Shown: one piece after another, positions 1-11,290 of the stretch
How the letters are laid out: each line of letters starts with the position of its first letter
Position numbering within the stretch: the stretch's first letter is position 1
Origin: Tubulanus polymorphus
Lineage: Eukaryota; Nemertea; Palaeonemertea; Tubulaniformes; Tubulanidae
Direction of reading: 5' to 3'
Assembly (NCBI RefSeq): GCF_964204645.1
Contig: NW_027437450.1
Span: 42,001-106,000, forward strand
Length of the DNA: 64,000 nt
Translations under genes and position numbers: made by a program
Notes under the pieces: generated by a model
Database searches by the model: none
What the model was told of the DNA's origin: nothing
What the model saw: the letters and a program-made list of their open reading frames with translations, nothing else

Positions 1-891
1 CTACCCGCTGGGTCCGCATGGTTGGATTTTCTTTCATATACCAATATCAAACACGCTGATATACTTACCTTTAACTCCAGGTTAAAAGGCAAAAAAAACA
101 ACAACATAACCTTGTACTTACGTTAAAGTTTGACAATTGCATGCGATCAATAATAGTTTTACCTATACCTAAAGAAATTCTCAACTCAACAGTTGTTATT
201 TTCACGATTAGTGTAAAACTATTTTTTTTTACAAACTGATAGAATAAGGTTCCTGATCACTCCAGACAATTTTCAACTACATTCCAAAGTTATCGTACTG
301 GTTTACTGATTTACAAGTGCGACTGAGCCAGAATTGTTCGCAATAAAGATACTCTAATTTACACTTGCTGTGGATTCGACTAGGATGACACAACTTCACG
401 CGAGACATGACACAAAAAAACATTGTTAAAAAAAGCTCAAAACGTTTTTCAGAATGTTTTTCGGCGAGCTTTTGATTAAGAATATCTATTGCATTTTGCA
501 AAACGACCCGGCCGCTTAGGAGAAACAATGTATCATTTTCTAAGCCTAATGGTACGACTATGCTGGAGATATGCGAAATTGAAAGTATTTCGCTATTCCT
601 CATAAAGAATGTCGGTCTTCGAGATGAGTTGAATGTTATGAGGAGAGGATGACGATAGGGATTTCAATTTTGTAATATGTACGGTTTGATAAGATATTGA
701 TTTCAATATTTCATTCGGTTTTGTTTTTTAGAATATGAAATTAAGTATATTTTCCGATGAAGTTTCATTTTCGCCACCTGCCCTGCTGATGATTCATATT
801 TCCGTACTTTCTCTTGAAAGTGGCATTTGATTACCAGATCGGTGGGTACGTTCTCCGGAGAGAGTATATTATTGATTTACACTCTGGCAGT

Positions 892-938
892 CATCAGAGG
901 CGCAGACAACAGCGAACATACAGAACTTTGTACGTCCA
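892..938 (+). promoter_or_regulatory. Putative leader exon and promoter of copy 1
   Basis: The motif CATCAGAGGCGCAGAC and following bases are conserved upstream of all eight peptide genes. A TATATTA lies about 25 bases upstream (865-871). Other copies end this block with the donor CCGTAAGT. Here a short deletion removed it and left GTAAAG at 939 as the only obvious substitute. The matching acceptor would be AG at 1277-1278. Confidence 0.4.
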
Positions 939-1158
939 GTAAAGTCTGTGGTTTAGCTACACGATCAGGTATTTTCACAAACACAAGACCGTCAGATTAT
1001 AAAAGCTTACCATCAAACGATAGGGTAACTATCTAATGTTTTCGGAGGTTGAGGCTAGAAATATTTTCAAAAGCAATGTGCGGTACTTTTGTCTGAAATC
1101 ATCGAAAACTATATTTGAATTACTTGTATGGCCGCGATGAGGACTGATGCAGCAACCG

Positions 1159-1210
1159 ACGCGGTCACATGACGTCACGTGTTTATTCTAAAAATAAGGC
1201 TTAAAATACG
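1159..1210 (+). promoter_or_regulatory. Proximal box with CRE and E-box, copy 1
   Basis: A full palindromic CRE, TGACGTCA (1170-1177), overlaps an E-box, CACGTG (1176-1181), with CACATG just before and a TATA-like TTAAAATA at about 1202. The ATG follows at 1307. This could be an alternative promoter close to the coding exon, or an intronic enhancer if the leader exon is used. Confidence 0.45.
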
Positions 1211-1306
1211 CTGATTGTAGGTTTTCATAGAAATTAGCAGTTTACTTCTTTATGATTTGTCGTTTGGTGTCACTGCAGATTTAACATATCGAACGCTATC
1301 GCCACG

Positions 1307-2347
1307 ATGAAGTCGGTCATCGCATTTTTGTGTAAGTATTTTATATTATAGAAATACTGCGATTGCGTGAGTAATTCTCGACTAACCCCTATTTTGTGAT
1401 AACTTGTGGTTGGATTTTTTTCAAGTTGTAGCAGTTCTCGGTGTCACGTTCGCGAGTTACACGGCCGAATATTACCTGAAAACGTGTAAACATCATTGCA
1501 TCACTGAATCAAATAAAATTTCTCATCACAGATGGAGGAATGTGCTGTTACGACAGTGTGAAGGGTACGTTAAGTTTTCTAGTCGGCATTTAGTAAAATA
1601 TCTCAGACGTGATCGGGTGTACACCGCTTTAATCGCTAATTCCTTATGAGGCAAGCCATAGGCAACAACGGTTACCGGGCTTAGACTCGAACCCCGACAT
1701 TCCCATGCGTTAGTTCCCGTAGTATATTTGTATTTTGTATCTAGGGCCAGTAGCTAACTATTTTTGAGATGGCGTTTTGAATTTCGATCCGTCTGCAATG
1801 TCGGTCGCTGAAAAATAAAGTTTTAAATGCCTTTTTCTGCTGCTAGGTGGCGCGCTGGGTCCATCCAAGGGTAAATAGTATATTATGTACATATTGTGTG
1901 AGCCCAGTTTCTTAAGTTTCAAAGGCTTTAATGACCGTTTACATAATTAATTGCAAATACTGTTTTTGTCCTCCATGGAAATGGTTGGAGTGTAATAAAT
2001 ATTCGTAGTATCATCAGCATCGACCCCACTGTTAACGAATCTAAAGCAACTGAAAGACAGACAAGACGGACGGACAGTACAGGGTCTCAATGAAGCCCGA
2101 AAACTATTAACGCATCTATCGATATCTAGTTCTAAATTCTGGCTTTATATAACGTATTTGCGCAAAAATAATTTGTCTATAGATTTAGATGATGTTGAAT
2201 GAGATTTCTAATCACTGAATTTATATTTTCAGCGAGTGTAAGACCATCGCTCATTGTGTTATGTTGATCTGTCCGGTAGTGATGCAGACCCAATCTGAAA
2301 TGGATAAATGTATGGGGGATTGTCTGCGTATTTTTTCGCCATTTTGA
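1307..2347 (+). CDS. Secreted eight-cysteine peptide, copy 1 (subtype A)
   Basis: Coding exons are 1307-1331, 1426-1564 and 2233-2347, all with GT-AG junctions in phases 1 and 2, giving 92 residues. Residues 1-22 form a signal peptide (MKSVIAFL, then a hydrophobic run ending FASYTA), so the product should be secreted. The mature part has cysteines at 29, 33, 53, 57, 63, 68, 81 and 85, spaced C-x3-C-x19-C-x3-C-x5-C-x4-C-x12-C-x3-C. The paired CxxxC motifs suit a disulfide-pinned helical fold; that is inference. AATAAA lies at 2364-2369. The start is the first ATG after a conserved acceptor (AG at 1277-1278), and the same frame and exon plan recur in seven other copies. The family is not recognised; pheromone, antimicrobial, toxin-like and neuropeptide-like roles are all open. 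Confidence 0.85.
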
Positions 2348-2369
2348 ATTTGCACCGACGTTCAATAAA

Positions 2370-4136
2370 TAATGGCTTCGTGAATAAATGTTTTCTGAAA
2401 ATCGAAGACAATTGACAACCTTTTTCTCGTGTATTTTATACTAAGATGACACAACTTCAAGCGAGACAGGAAATATGACACAACTAACATTATTTAAAAG
2501 CTCAAAAGGTTTTTTTCTTAAAAATGAAACTAGGGTCTGAAGTCTTGGGAATCGGTCTGAAATGCTGTATAGTCTGACAACGTCAATATTGTTCGCCACC
2601 TGGCCAACAATCAGGGCCGTATTTAGCCCTTTTTATGGGTAGGTGCGAATTTGTGGCAAAGCGGCACTGAATTCACAGCATGCCGCGAGCGCCGCAGGCA
2701 CGAAGCCATTTTAGGGGGTCTGGGTCCCCGGAAAATTTTTTAATTCAAGGTACTCTAACGTGTATTCTGAGGGCTTTCTGGATATCTTTCTTGTCTGACA
2801 TTTTCCATCATGTATACGGCAGAATCTAAATAATGTTATATAATATGAAAATTTGATTTAATGATCATCACCTCGTGAAAATGTAATCATTAAATTGCTT
2901 CCAACCCACAGAAAACTTATCTATGCAATTAAAAAACCTCAGATCGACTCATGTAGAAAATCAGCGACTAAAGTAACGTTTATTTTTTTTCAAATCATTT
3001 GCATTTGAGGAAATAACGTCCCGTGATCAAACATTGCACAGAATCATTCTAGGCGATAAGTTCCATGCTATCTTGATCTTTTGACTGATGCCTATAAAGA
3101 TCCTGGGATAACATACCTGTTTGGTAAAATTACCAACCACATAAAGTGTAGGACATACAAACATCACATAAGGCATGGAAAATATGAAGTAAAATCTTTC
3201 GAGGACAGGAAATTTAGCGGAACTCGAACTTTTGCGGGTAGGTTCGTTCGCACCCGTCGCCCCCCCCTAAATACGGCCCTGATTTACAAATATGTAATCA
3301 ACGAGCTTAAACTCGCCACTAACATACCGCTTTGAGATGGAATGTAGTTACAAAGTATGCATTTTTCAAAATCAGAAACACATTTCGAAATTTATCTCCG
3401 TAATCAAACCAACACCCAAATACATCATTCATTCATATTCCATGGATCTTCTAAACCGTACCCAAACAGGATCTACGTACTAATAATACTGTGCGAATTC
3501 TAAGTTGCCCAACGAGGCGCAGAGCATCCTCGCTTGCCAGGGTTTGATTTTCACCTGCCGAAACACACATCAACGCGAACCCTAGCCGTAAAACCTTCAT
3601 GATAACAACTAATAAAAGACCCGGGAGCCATAGAAATGAACTGATTAAGAATATCTATCGAAGTTTAGAAAAGGACCCGGCCGATTAGGAGATACAAGGT
3701 ATCATTTTTTTAGCCTAAGGGTTGTATGACTATGCCGAGATATGCGAAATTGAAAGTATGTATCACTTATTTCGTATAAAGATTGTCGGTCCCAAAAGAC
3801 GCGAATCAAGATGAGTTGGATGTACTAAGTGGAGTATATGGTAATAGGGATTTCAATTTAGTAATATGTATGGTTTTAAAGAATATCCTTTCAATATATT
3901 ATTCGATGATTTTTTAGAATATGAAATAAAGCATATTTTCCATCGTTTAATATTTCGCCACCTGCCCCGCTTAGGATTCGATTTCCGTAATACGTCATCC
4001 TAACGCTATTGAAAGTTGTATTTGATTACCAGATCGGTCGGTAAGTTCTCTGGGGGAGAGTGAATTATTGATTTACGCTCGAACAGTCCAGTCAAATTCA
4101 CTGTGTTATTCACGTTCGGTCTCTATCAACCACAGG
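2370..4136. other. Spacer between copies 1 and 2
   Basis: Apart from the element at 2612-3281 it holds duplicated upstream sequence of the peptide genes and single-ended transposon fragments (3529, 3655-3715). No coding sequence is supported. Confidence 0.6.
2612..3281. mobile_element. Inverted-repeat element with CAGGGCCGTATTTAG ends
   Basis: The ends are CAGGGCCGTATTTAG and its complement CTAAATACGGCCCTG. The 670-bp body has no convincing transposase. The same insertion is at 39546-40213, so it predates the D1 duplication. Flanks suggest a very short duplication (AT). Likely a non-autonomous DNA transposon. Confidence 0.7.
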
Positions 4137-4192
4137 CATCAGAGTCGCAGACGACAGCGAACATACAGATAATTGTACGTCCGTATAAAACC
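4137..4192 (+). promoter_or_regulatory. Putative leader exon of copy 2
   Basis: The conserved block ends in a strong donor (ACC|GTAAGT, GT at 4193). The acceptor upstream of the coding ATG would be AG at 4957-4958. No clear TATA box is seen directly upstream. Confidence 0.45.
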
Positions 4193-4691
4193 GTAAGTTG
4201 AATGTTATCGTAGTCAGTTACCTGTCTGTGGTTTAGTTTCACGATTGGATATTTTCAAAAACACCACCCGATTATAAAAGTTTACCACCAACGATCGGGT
4301 AACTAGCTAATGTTGTCGGAGGTTGGGGTAAGAGTCCAATGGTAAGAAAAATGTTCAAATGTTCGGTACCTTTGTCTAAAATCATCGAAAATTGTATTTG
4401 AATTACTGGGCGGTCTCGCTGATTCACGATAAACTGGCTTAACTTCAGCAAGAACGTACCTGAAATAAAAAGAATGATTTTATGCGAGGACAATGCACAT
4501 CGCAATAAATCTTTTGGTTATCAATACATGTCAAGTCAGCGATGTACCTGCATTGAGTGGTGCTTGAGTGGTATTTATCACCCTTTCCATATTTTTCTAT
4601 ATTATGTGATACATCAAATCATTCATCTGGCCTATTTTTAGTGGATATTACGATGGAAAACGAATGCTCAATCCAAGTAACTTAATCATCT

Positions 4692-4830
4692 GGGGCCAGT
4701 TCCATAGTCTTGGCTTAGACTTAAGACCAATCTAAGACCAACTTCGTTCTATAGCCAATCTAATGACTTAAGACCAGTCTTAAGATCTAAGACCACTTTG
4801 GACTTAAGTCACGACTGTTCAACTGGCCCC
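4692..4830. mobile_element. Short inverted-repeat element with CTTAAGACCAGTC core
   Basis: The ends GGGGCCAGTTCCATAGTC and GACTGTTCAACTGGCCCC are roughly complementary, and the core repeats ACTTAAGACCAGTCTTAAG. It is inserted directly upstream of the proximal box of peptide copy 2. Related sequence recurs at 60555-60822, 61505-62095 and 63775-63885. Confidence 0.6.
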
Positions 4831-4883
4831 TGCGGCCGGTCATATGACGCGTGTTCATTCTAAAAATCGAAACTTAAATAGGC
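4831..4883 (+). promoter_or_regulatory. Proximal conserved box, copy 2
   Basis: GCGGCCGGTCATATGACGCG is followed by TTCATTCTAAAAATC and TTAAATAGG. The E-box-like core has changed to CATATG, and an inverted-repeat element abuts it upstream. Confidence 0.35.
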
Positions 4884-4991
4884 TGCATGTAGGTTTTCAT
4901 AGCAATTAGCAGTTTAGTTCTTAATGATTCCTATAGGTGTCGTTTGGTGTCACAGCAGAATTAACATATCGAACGTTACCCTATCACCACG

Positions 4992-6192
4992 ATGAAGTCG
5001 ATCATTGCATTTGTGTGTAAGTATTTTATAATAATACCGCGATTGCGTGAGTAATTCCCGACTAACTCCTATTTTATGATAACCTGCGGTTGAATTTCTT
5101 TGATTTTGTGTTTTTTAAGTCGTAGCAGTTCTCGGTGTTACGTTGGCGAATTCCACGGCCAAATATTACCTGAAAAGGTGTAAACGATATTGCGTCGCAG
5201 AATCGAAAAACATTTCTAACCTCAATTTGAGGGAAATGCTGTTACGACAGTGTAAATCGTAAGTTGAGTTTTTCTAGTCGTCATTAGTAAAATATCTCAG
5301 TCGTAATCGCTTCCTTAATGAGACAAGCCAAATAGGCGACAACCGTTCTCGGGCTTAGACTCGAACCCCGAAATTACCACGGGTTAGTGTTAGTCCCCAT
5401 TGCATTTTGGATATGTTGTACCGAGGGCCAGTAGCTAAATTTTGTCGAGATAACGTTTTGTATTTGGACACGTCTATGTCGGGGCGCTGAAAAACGGCGA
5501 GTTTTAGTGCCTAGTTCTGCCGCTAGGTGTCTCACTGGGCCCATTCTGGTTTCTTAGGCATTGAAACAACATTTCATTTTCGACTCTTAACTTACTTTCC
5601 GAATTCCGTAAAAACTACTTAAATTCAAATACATTGCGGAACATTGATGTTTTAAAAAATCCAACTTTTAAACTGGCTCAATTGATCAAATAAGGTCTAG
5701 ATGTACATAGATCCCTCCGGTAGTGTGTGTAAATAGTATGTCGTAAATAACGTTTGTTACGTTTTAAAATACTTTTATTTCCGGTTTTTGTAAATAATTG
5801 AAAATACTGTTTTTTCCCCATATACCATGGAAATGGTTGGAGTGTAATAATTATTAGTATTCGTATTCGGTCTCATCAGGATCGTCCCACTATTAAAGAA
5901 GCTAAGCAGCTGAAACACAAACGGTCAGCACATAGACTAATGGTCTCATTGAAGCCCGAGGACCAATAACGCGTCTATTGATATCTAGTCATAAGCTCTA
6001 GCTTTAGAACTTAATTTGCGCGAAGAATAAGTTGATCGATGTTGAATGAGATTTCTAATCGTTGATGGAATTTATATTTCCAGCGTTTGTAAGACCGTCG
6101 CTCCATGTATGACGTCAAACTGCCCGGAAGTGACTCATTCTGAAATGGGTAAATGTATGGTGGAATGTCAGCGTATTATGGCATCAACTTGA
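4992..6192 (+). CDS. Secreted eight-cysteine peptide, copy 2 (subtype B)
   Basis: Exons 4992-5016, 5120-5258 and 6084-6192 join in phases 1 and 2 to encode 90 residues. The signal peptide (MKSIIAFV start) resembles copy 1. Cysteines fall at 29, 33, 53, 57, 63, 68, 79 and 83, with ten rather than twelve residues between the sixth and seventh. The mature N-terminal part is more basic (KYYLKRCKRYC). AATAAA is at 6224-6229. The gene converges on the receptor at 7125-8081 with about 0.9 kb between their stops. A small inverted-repeat element at 4692-4830 sits directly upstream of the proximal promoter box, which reads CATATG here instead of CACATG. Copy 8 is its near-identical paralogue. Confidence 0.83.
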
Positions 6193-7124
6193 ATTTGCAT
6201 CGATGTTCGAAAATGGATTCGTGAATAAATGTTTTTTTTTGGTGCAAATCTAAGGAATTCGCAACAGGTTTTGTCGTATATTTTGACTATGAATTATTTC
6301 ATTTTGTACTCTGACAGTTGTTTGGAATGGTTGGGATGAAATGTGTCATCGAAGGTTGTTTGTGGCCGAAAGTATAGGGCCCCGCTTCGGCTGCTGGTAT
6401 ACCCCATATCAATAGCAAATTTGCTGGGAATTTTTTGGGAACGAAATAATCCTTTCGTTCGAATAGTTAAACAGAGCCGAAACGATTTTCAATAATCTTC
6501 ATCATTTTTTTTAACGTAATAGTGTTTGAAACTCCTCAAAAACATTTGTAATTCTAACTTACCCTCTGGTATCTCCCTCTCTGGTCTCTGATCAAATACC
6601 TTCGATATAACACGGAAACAATCAAACAATGATTTCGATGAAATTCTTCTGAAAGATCTTAACAGCGTTATCTGCGTTAATGCAGAAAATCGACGGTCGA
6701 CTGTCCACTCACACGCGCTTTATGCCGAGCTCAACCGGTGGCCACGCGCGTATCTATGAAGATATTTTTACGAATGCAGAATCAAGAAAAATCCTCAGAT
6801 AAAACTATATCTTCAGTGAACAATTCTACATGATATCTCAAAAGATGTAATAGTTACAACCAATGACACAAAATTACCAAATTTTTGAGGCGCCTTCCTA
6901 AAAGTGACGTATTATTTTCGAATTGTAACTGTGTTCGATTGTTGCAGCCGAGAAAAATGAAATAACCTTTCTAACGATGTGTAACTTACTTTTTATATGC
7001 AAAAGGGGTGCGTGTGACAATAAATCGCGCTAAAGGTTTTAGTGTACAAACAGTTAAAATCTGTCTAACAATGCGGCACATGGAAAAAAAAACATCGAAC
7101 TTTCTAATAATGCCCTGTTTGTGG

Positions 7125-8081
7125 TTATTTGACTGGATTTCTACAGCGGATTTTCATACAGAAATATTCACGAATTTCTCGTCCCAGTAAAAGATATATG
7201 TAGAAATTGACCACGAAGTTGCCGACTAAAAACTGCATGAATATGTCGTGTAGGAAATCTCTCTGTTTCGGCGAAATTGGTAACAGCGAAATAACTGCTG
7301 ACGGGAGTAAAAATATCCCAAACGCGAGTGAAACTGTTACGAGCATTATTGTCGTACGTTTCGATCTCGTAGTTTTCTGATCGGACGAAACCATTTTTGA
7401 ACCTCTGAATAACTGAACTGTTGTAACCGAATTTGATGTTAGAATGAAAGATAACGGTACGATATGAATGTGAACGACTGTTACGGTGAAAACGATCATT
7501 TGGTCAGAAAGTTCGTAGTAACATCCACTAAAATAAAACTGGTTGGAAACGTACATCGACAAAATAGGCGTGAGGTACAGGACCAGTACATTCACTGCGA
7601 TAATTATGAATATAACAAATCTAGCGAACTTAGGTGTACATATCAAACGAGATGTGAACGGGAAGAGCACAACTGCCGCGCGTTCAAGAGTTATCGCTAC
7701 TATTAACCACGCGCTATTGCAGGCCGCGAGCGCCATTACAAATTCATAGATTTGACAACCGATCACCGAGTTAATCACGAATATTGGGCCGGTGTTTAGA
7801 CGCAATAGAACAAACTGTAAAACAGGCATCAGCGTTAGGCATTTACAGTATACGAAATCACTGGCAGACAAAACGATCAGATAGTTAGCGTAAGATAAAC
7901 CGCGGAATCGGCGACTTATCATTATCAGGAAAGTAGCCGAATTTCCGAACGCTCCGAACAGGAACACGACGGGTAGAACGACCAGTGACACGGTACGGTA
8001 GCCTCCAGATCTGTTCGCGATGGACATTAGAACGATGTGACTGTTATAAGTTCGGCCGATTTGCGTATGAGTAGAATTCAT
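7125..8081 (-). CDS. Class A (rhodopsin-like) 7TM receptor, intronless, 318 aa
   Basis: A single exon encodes a complete seven-helix receptor for the plasma membrane. Approximate helices are TM1 31-54 (GN at 46-47), TM2 64-88 (D75), TM3 109-132, TM4 153-175, TM5 194-216, TM6 242-266 and TM7 277-299. C109 and C187 can form the usual TM3-ECL2 disulfide. The DRY position reads ER (133-134) followed by VVLFPF, and NPxxY is NFYIY (292-296). The short N-terminus has N-glycosylation sequons (NST, NRS). These features place it in the rhodopsin family, with a peptide-receptor feel, but no ligand can be assigned. It converges with peptide copy 2. A 19-bp tandem repeat lies just upstream of its ATG. It is nearly identical to the receptor at 43864-44820. 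Confidence 0.85.
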   Translation of the reverse strand: MNSTHTQIGRTYNSHIVLMSIANRSGGYRTVSLVVLPVVFLFGAFGNSATFLIMISRRFRGLSYANYLIVLSASDFVYCKCLTLMPVLQFVLLRLNTGPIFVINSVIGCQIYEFVMALAACNSAWLIVAITLERAAVVLFPFTSRLICTPKFARFVIFIIIAVNVLVLYLTPILSMYVSNQFYFSGCYYELSDQMIVFTVTVVHIHIVPLSFILTSNSVTTVQLFRGSKMVSSDQKTTRSKRTTIMLVTVSLAFGIFLLPSAVISLLPISPKQRDFLHDIFMQFLVGNFVVNFYIYLLLGREIREYFCMKIRCRNPVK

Positions 8082-8109
8082 GATTAATGCGGATCAAATG
8101 AGAGTATCC

Positions 8110-8325
8110 TGACTATGTGTGAGAGTGCACTGACTGTCTGAAAATGTACTGACTGTCTGAGTGTGCACCGACTGTCTGAGAGTGTACCGACTGTCTGAGA
8201 GTGTACTGACTGTCTGAGTGTGTACTGGCTGTCTGAGAATGTACTGGCGGTCGAATAGTATACTGCTAAGTTCAGGAGAGTCAACTGACTGTCTGAGAGT
8301 GTACCGACTGTCTGTGGACTCTCTG
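8110..8325. repeat. 19-bp minisatellite upstream of receptor 1
   Basis: Tandem units of the type GTACTGACTGTCTGAGAGT, starting about 30 bases from the receptor ATG. The paralogous locus (44849-45027) has two fewer units (38 bases). Long open frames across it are repeat artefacts. Confidence 0.85.
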
Positions 8326-8399
8326 GAGAGTGCATTGACTGTCTTTAGATAGCTGATGTCTGTGTCACTGAAACTGACGTCTCGTGTATTGGACAATTA

Positions 8400-11220
8400 A
8401 TCTAACTTAAGTATAAAGAAATCATTAAGTCTTTATCACAGCTACGATTCATTTCCTAAGATCTATTGTTAACAGCGAGTAGAGAATCAATTCTCAGAAA
8501 TCTAACACAATTTACAGCAGTTTTGTGAATGTTTATTATATTTTGCAGAATATAAATGTAAATATAAATTGAATATGAATATTCGTTGTACGAGAATTCA
8601 TTGTAAATGGTGAAATAACTTTGAAAATATCTGGATAGGTTGGAAAATGTATAAACCAGCTCTTTGCAGGGAAATACACGTCAAAAAAGCATCAGAGTTC
8701 ATTATATCTAACCACATATGCTACGAGGCAGTGTTTCTGTGGTGGCGCGTTCACGCGACGTCATTTAGACCGGATTGAATTTGGTCCGGTCCAATTTAGA
8801 CCGGGCCAAGCAATCACACGGGCAAAAAGTACCCAAAACAGTACGGTGGCTAGCATCTGTAAACTGGTTTATTAAAAAATCGAACGTATACCACGATTCC
8901 AAATAGTACTACGAGAAAAACGATGTGTTCTCCAGAACCGATAGGTCATAATGCGGATTAATGGCCACAAGGACCTTTGGCTAGACATATACCAGACTGA
9001 CCTAATCTAGATAACCGTTTAAATTGGTTTGAGGTTGTTTGGAGGACACACCACGGTCATTTGATGGGCTGTTGAGTCTTTGGCCGTGAATAACCGTTGG
9101 AAGGTTTTTTTTAGCGTAGTTTAAATTATAATTAATTATAAGAAGCATTCGATTCTAACTTCAATATTCTGACGAATATATTCCACATGAATGAATCGGA
9201 GAGACCTTAGAAAGTTTGAATGTAGCAGAATTCACATCTGTAGGTATAAAGTCCGTAGTCCTACTTACGTTGATACGAAAAAAAAAACGATAAAACAATG
9301 ACTCGCTGGAGCATATACAACGGGTCGAACCTTTCGAGTGCCAAGCCAAACTGTGTAGTTTCAGCTGGAGGGTACTGAGAGTGCTCTCCCAGTAATTTAC
9401 GTCTGTTGACATATTGGGTCGGAAACAGATGAAATTCTTTTTTTTTCATCAAATCGCCTTTCCCCAGAAAACTTTTCCGCCCTTTCCTGCAATTTGACCT
9501 CATCGCACCAATGAGTTTTTAAGATTTCGATTGGTCTTTACCCGATTCCGGAAATCTCTTCTGACGCGTTTGATTTGACTAGACTATAACATCTCAATCC
9601 GGAATGGTAGAATCTGTAAACCTGACCTCGTCGACCGGTGGAGCGTTTGTCAGGTTTCGGTTGGTCTTTACCGATTCCAGAATGTAATCTTGATATATGC
9701 GGGCCGGTAGAGAATTTGTAATCCGCGAATTACTAGGCCCCTATTTGTAAAACGAATACGTTCGATCAAAACCTGCTTTTATGGGTGAATAATACAATAC
9801 AGTGAATAATACACTATCTAATGCTTGATGTGGTTATATGATTAGGATAATCCAATTAGCCAGAATGTTTAGTTTAATTGCTGTCAATGTCAATTCATAC
9901 TTTCAACAAGGACAACAACTCACCGTTTAATTCAGTTAAAACGGTTAAGTAAGGGTTATATGATAATAATGCATGATAATAAAAATGATATTGTATAATG
10001 AATTTCTTTCCTAGGTAGTACAAAACAAAAATACAGTCATTGTTATTACATAAAAGAAAACGAAAAAGAAATATAGCTGCAAAGCAGCGATTATGGGTTT
10101 TCGGCAGAAAAGCACGAGATGCATTTGAACCGATGATTAGAAATTGAAAAAAAAATAAATTGGCGGGCATTCGAACATGACACAACTGAAGAAAATGTAA
10201 AGATTCAGCAATCCTCGAAGCAACCCTCTTCTTGCGTATCATCGGGTAGAATGGATGTTCCATCACCGTAGGTATGCGGGAGTACAGGATACCTGAAGGG
10301 ACATGCTGATTGCTAGTTGTCGATGCGAGTTGCGGTACTAGATTTCCGCCGGTGTTTGTCGTCTGACAAATAGTAATTTTAGGTTTGGAATATGATGGAC
10401 AGTACATACACAAGAATCTGTTCAGTTCAGAATGACTGTTATAATTCTACCAGGATACAACATTTAGAAACAGTTAGTTGTCGAATCTGATAGATGAATT
10501 TCATGTACGAAAAATGCGGAAAATGAATGATAATAATAATAATCAACAGAATTACAAAAACTAATTACTTCGATACTGAAAAAGCGTAGGAAAGAAAACA
10601 GGACAAAATGAGATCCCGAGGGGTATATTTTAAGAAAAAGCCAATGCCCTGGTGGAATGAGAATTGGACAGGAAAAACAATTTTGGGATTGAAATTGATA
10701 GCATTTCACTTAAACCGCATAAACATCGCCAAAAAGACACGAACCAAGATGATGTGAACGTAGAGAGGGGGTATGACGATATGAATTTCAATTTTGTAAT
10801 ATGTTTTTATAGAATATTGATTTCGACACCAAAATCGCTGACGTTGCAGAATAAAAGATAGAATATATTTTTTTGCACTGAACTCACTGAAAAATACACG
10901 AATGAAGATTAGTCGAATGTTGAAAGGGGGTATGACGATAGGGATTTCAATTTTGTAACATATTTCTATAGAACATTGATTTCGACATCAAAATCGTTGA
11001 CGTTGCACAATATATGAAATAGCATATATTTTTGCAGCGAACTTCGATATTTTATCAACTGCTCTGCTTGGGATTCGAATTCTCGTAATTAACAATGGTA
11101 AAAACTCTTTGAAGCTATATTTGGTTACCGGTCGACTAGGTCTTTGACGAAATAACGTTATTATATTTGCACCCAAACAGTCTGTTAAAATACGCAACGT
11201 TATTTACAGACGGCCTATTT
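8400..11220. other. Spacer between receptor 1 and copy 3
   Basis: 8.4-9.5 kb is paired with 45.1-46.2 kb. Two degenerate copies of the peptide-gene upstream region (GTATGACGATA plus GAATTTCAATTTTGTAATAT) lie near 10.77 and 10.93 kb, suggesting a lost duplicate. A 172-codon - strand frame (9895-10413) shows no family features and is not called. Confidence 0.55.
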
Positions 11221-11237
11221 TGTATATAACCACAAGC

Positions 11238-11290
11238 ATCAGATGCGCAGACGACATCGAACACACAGCGACGTGAACAGTCATCAAACC
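11238..11290 (+). promoter_or_regulatory. Putative leader exon and TATA box of copy 3
   Basis: TATATAA is at 11223-11229, with the conserved leader block just downstream and a donor ACC|GTAAGT at 11291. The predicted acceptor is AG at 13106-13107, giving a first intron of about 1.8 kb. Confidence 0.5.

Larger units (their letters stand above)
1..9505. repeat. Segmental duplication block D1, left copy
   Basis: This block (peptide copies 1 and 2 plus a receptor) aligns in direct orientation with about 36190-46170. Homology is near-identical over long stretches by eye, including the intergenic DNA and the receptor, with small indels. The left edge is beyond the window. At the right, homology fades around 9.5 kb. 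Confidence 0.85.

Noticed and set aside
277-603. 108-codon - strand open frame, conserved at 21210-21536
   Set aside because: Conservation is explained by the segmental duplication, and the frame is altered in the third copy (36622-36960). No coding features.
1404-1649. 81-codon + strand frame taken as a complete gene
   Set aside because: It reads through the exon 2 donor at 1565; the real product is the three-exon peptide gene. The same applies to the frames at 22336 and 37657.
8084-8396. Serine/threonine-rich - strand open frames
   Set aside because: Produced by the 19-bp minisatellite, open in two frames at once, with no gene signals.
9895-10413. 172-codon - strand open frame
   Set aside because: AT-rich, no domain, signal peptide or splice context, and no paralogue despite duplicated surroundings.
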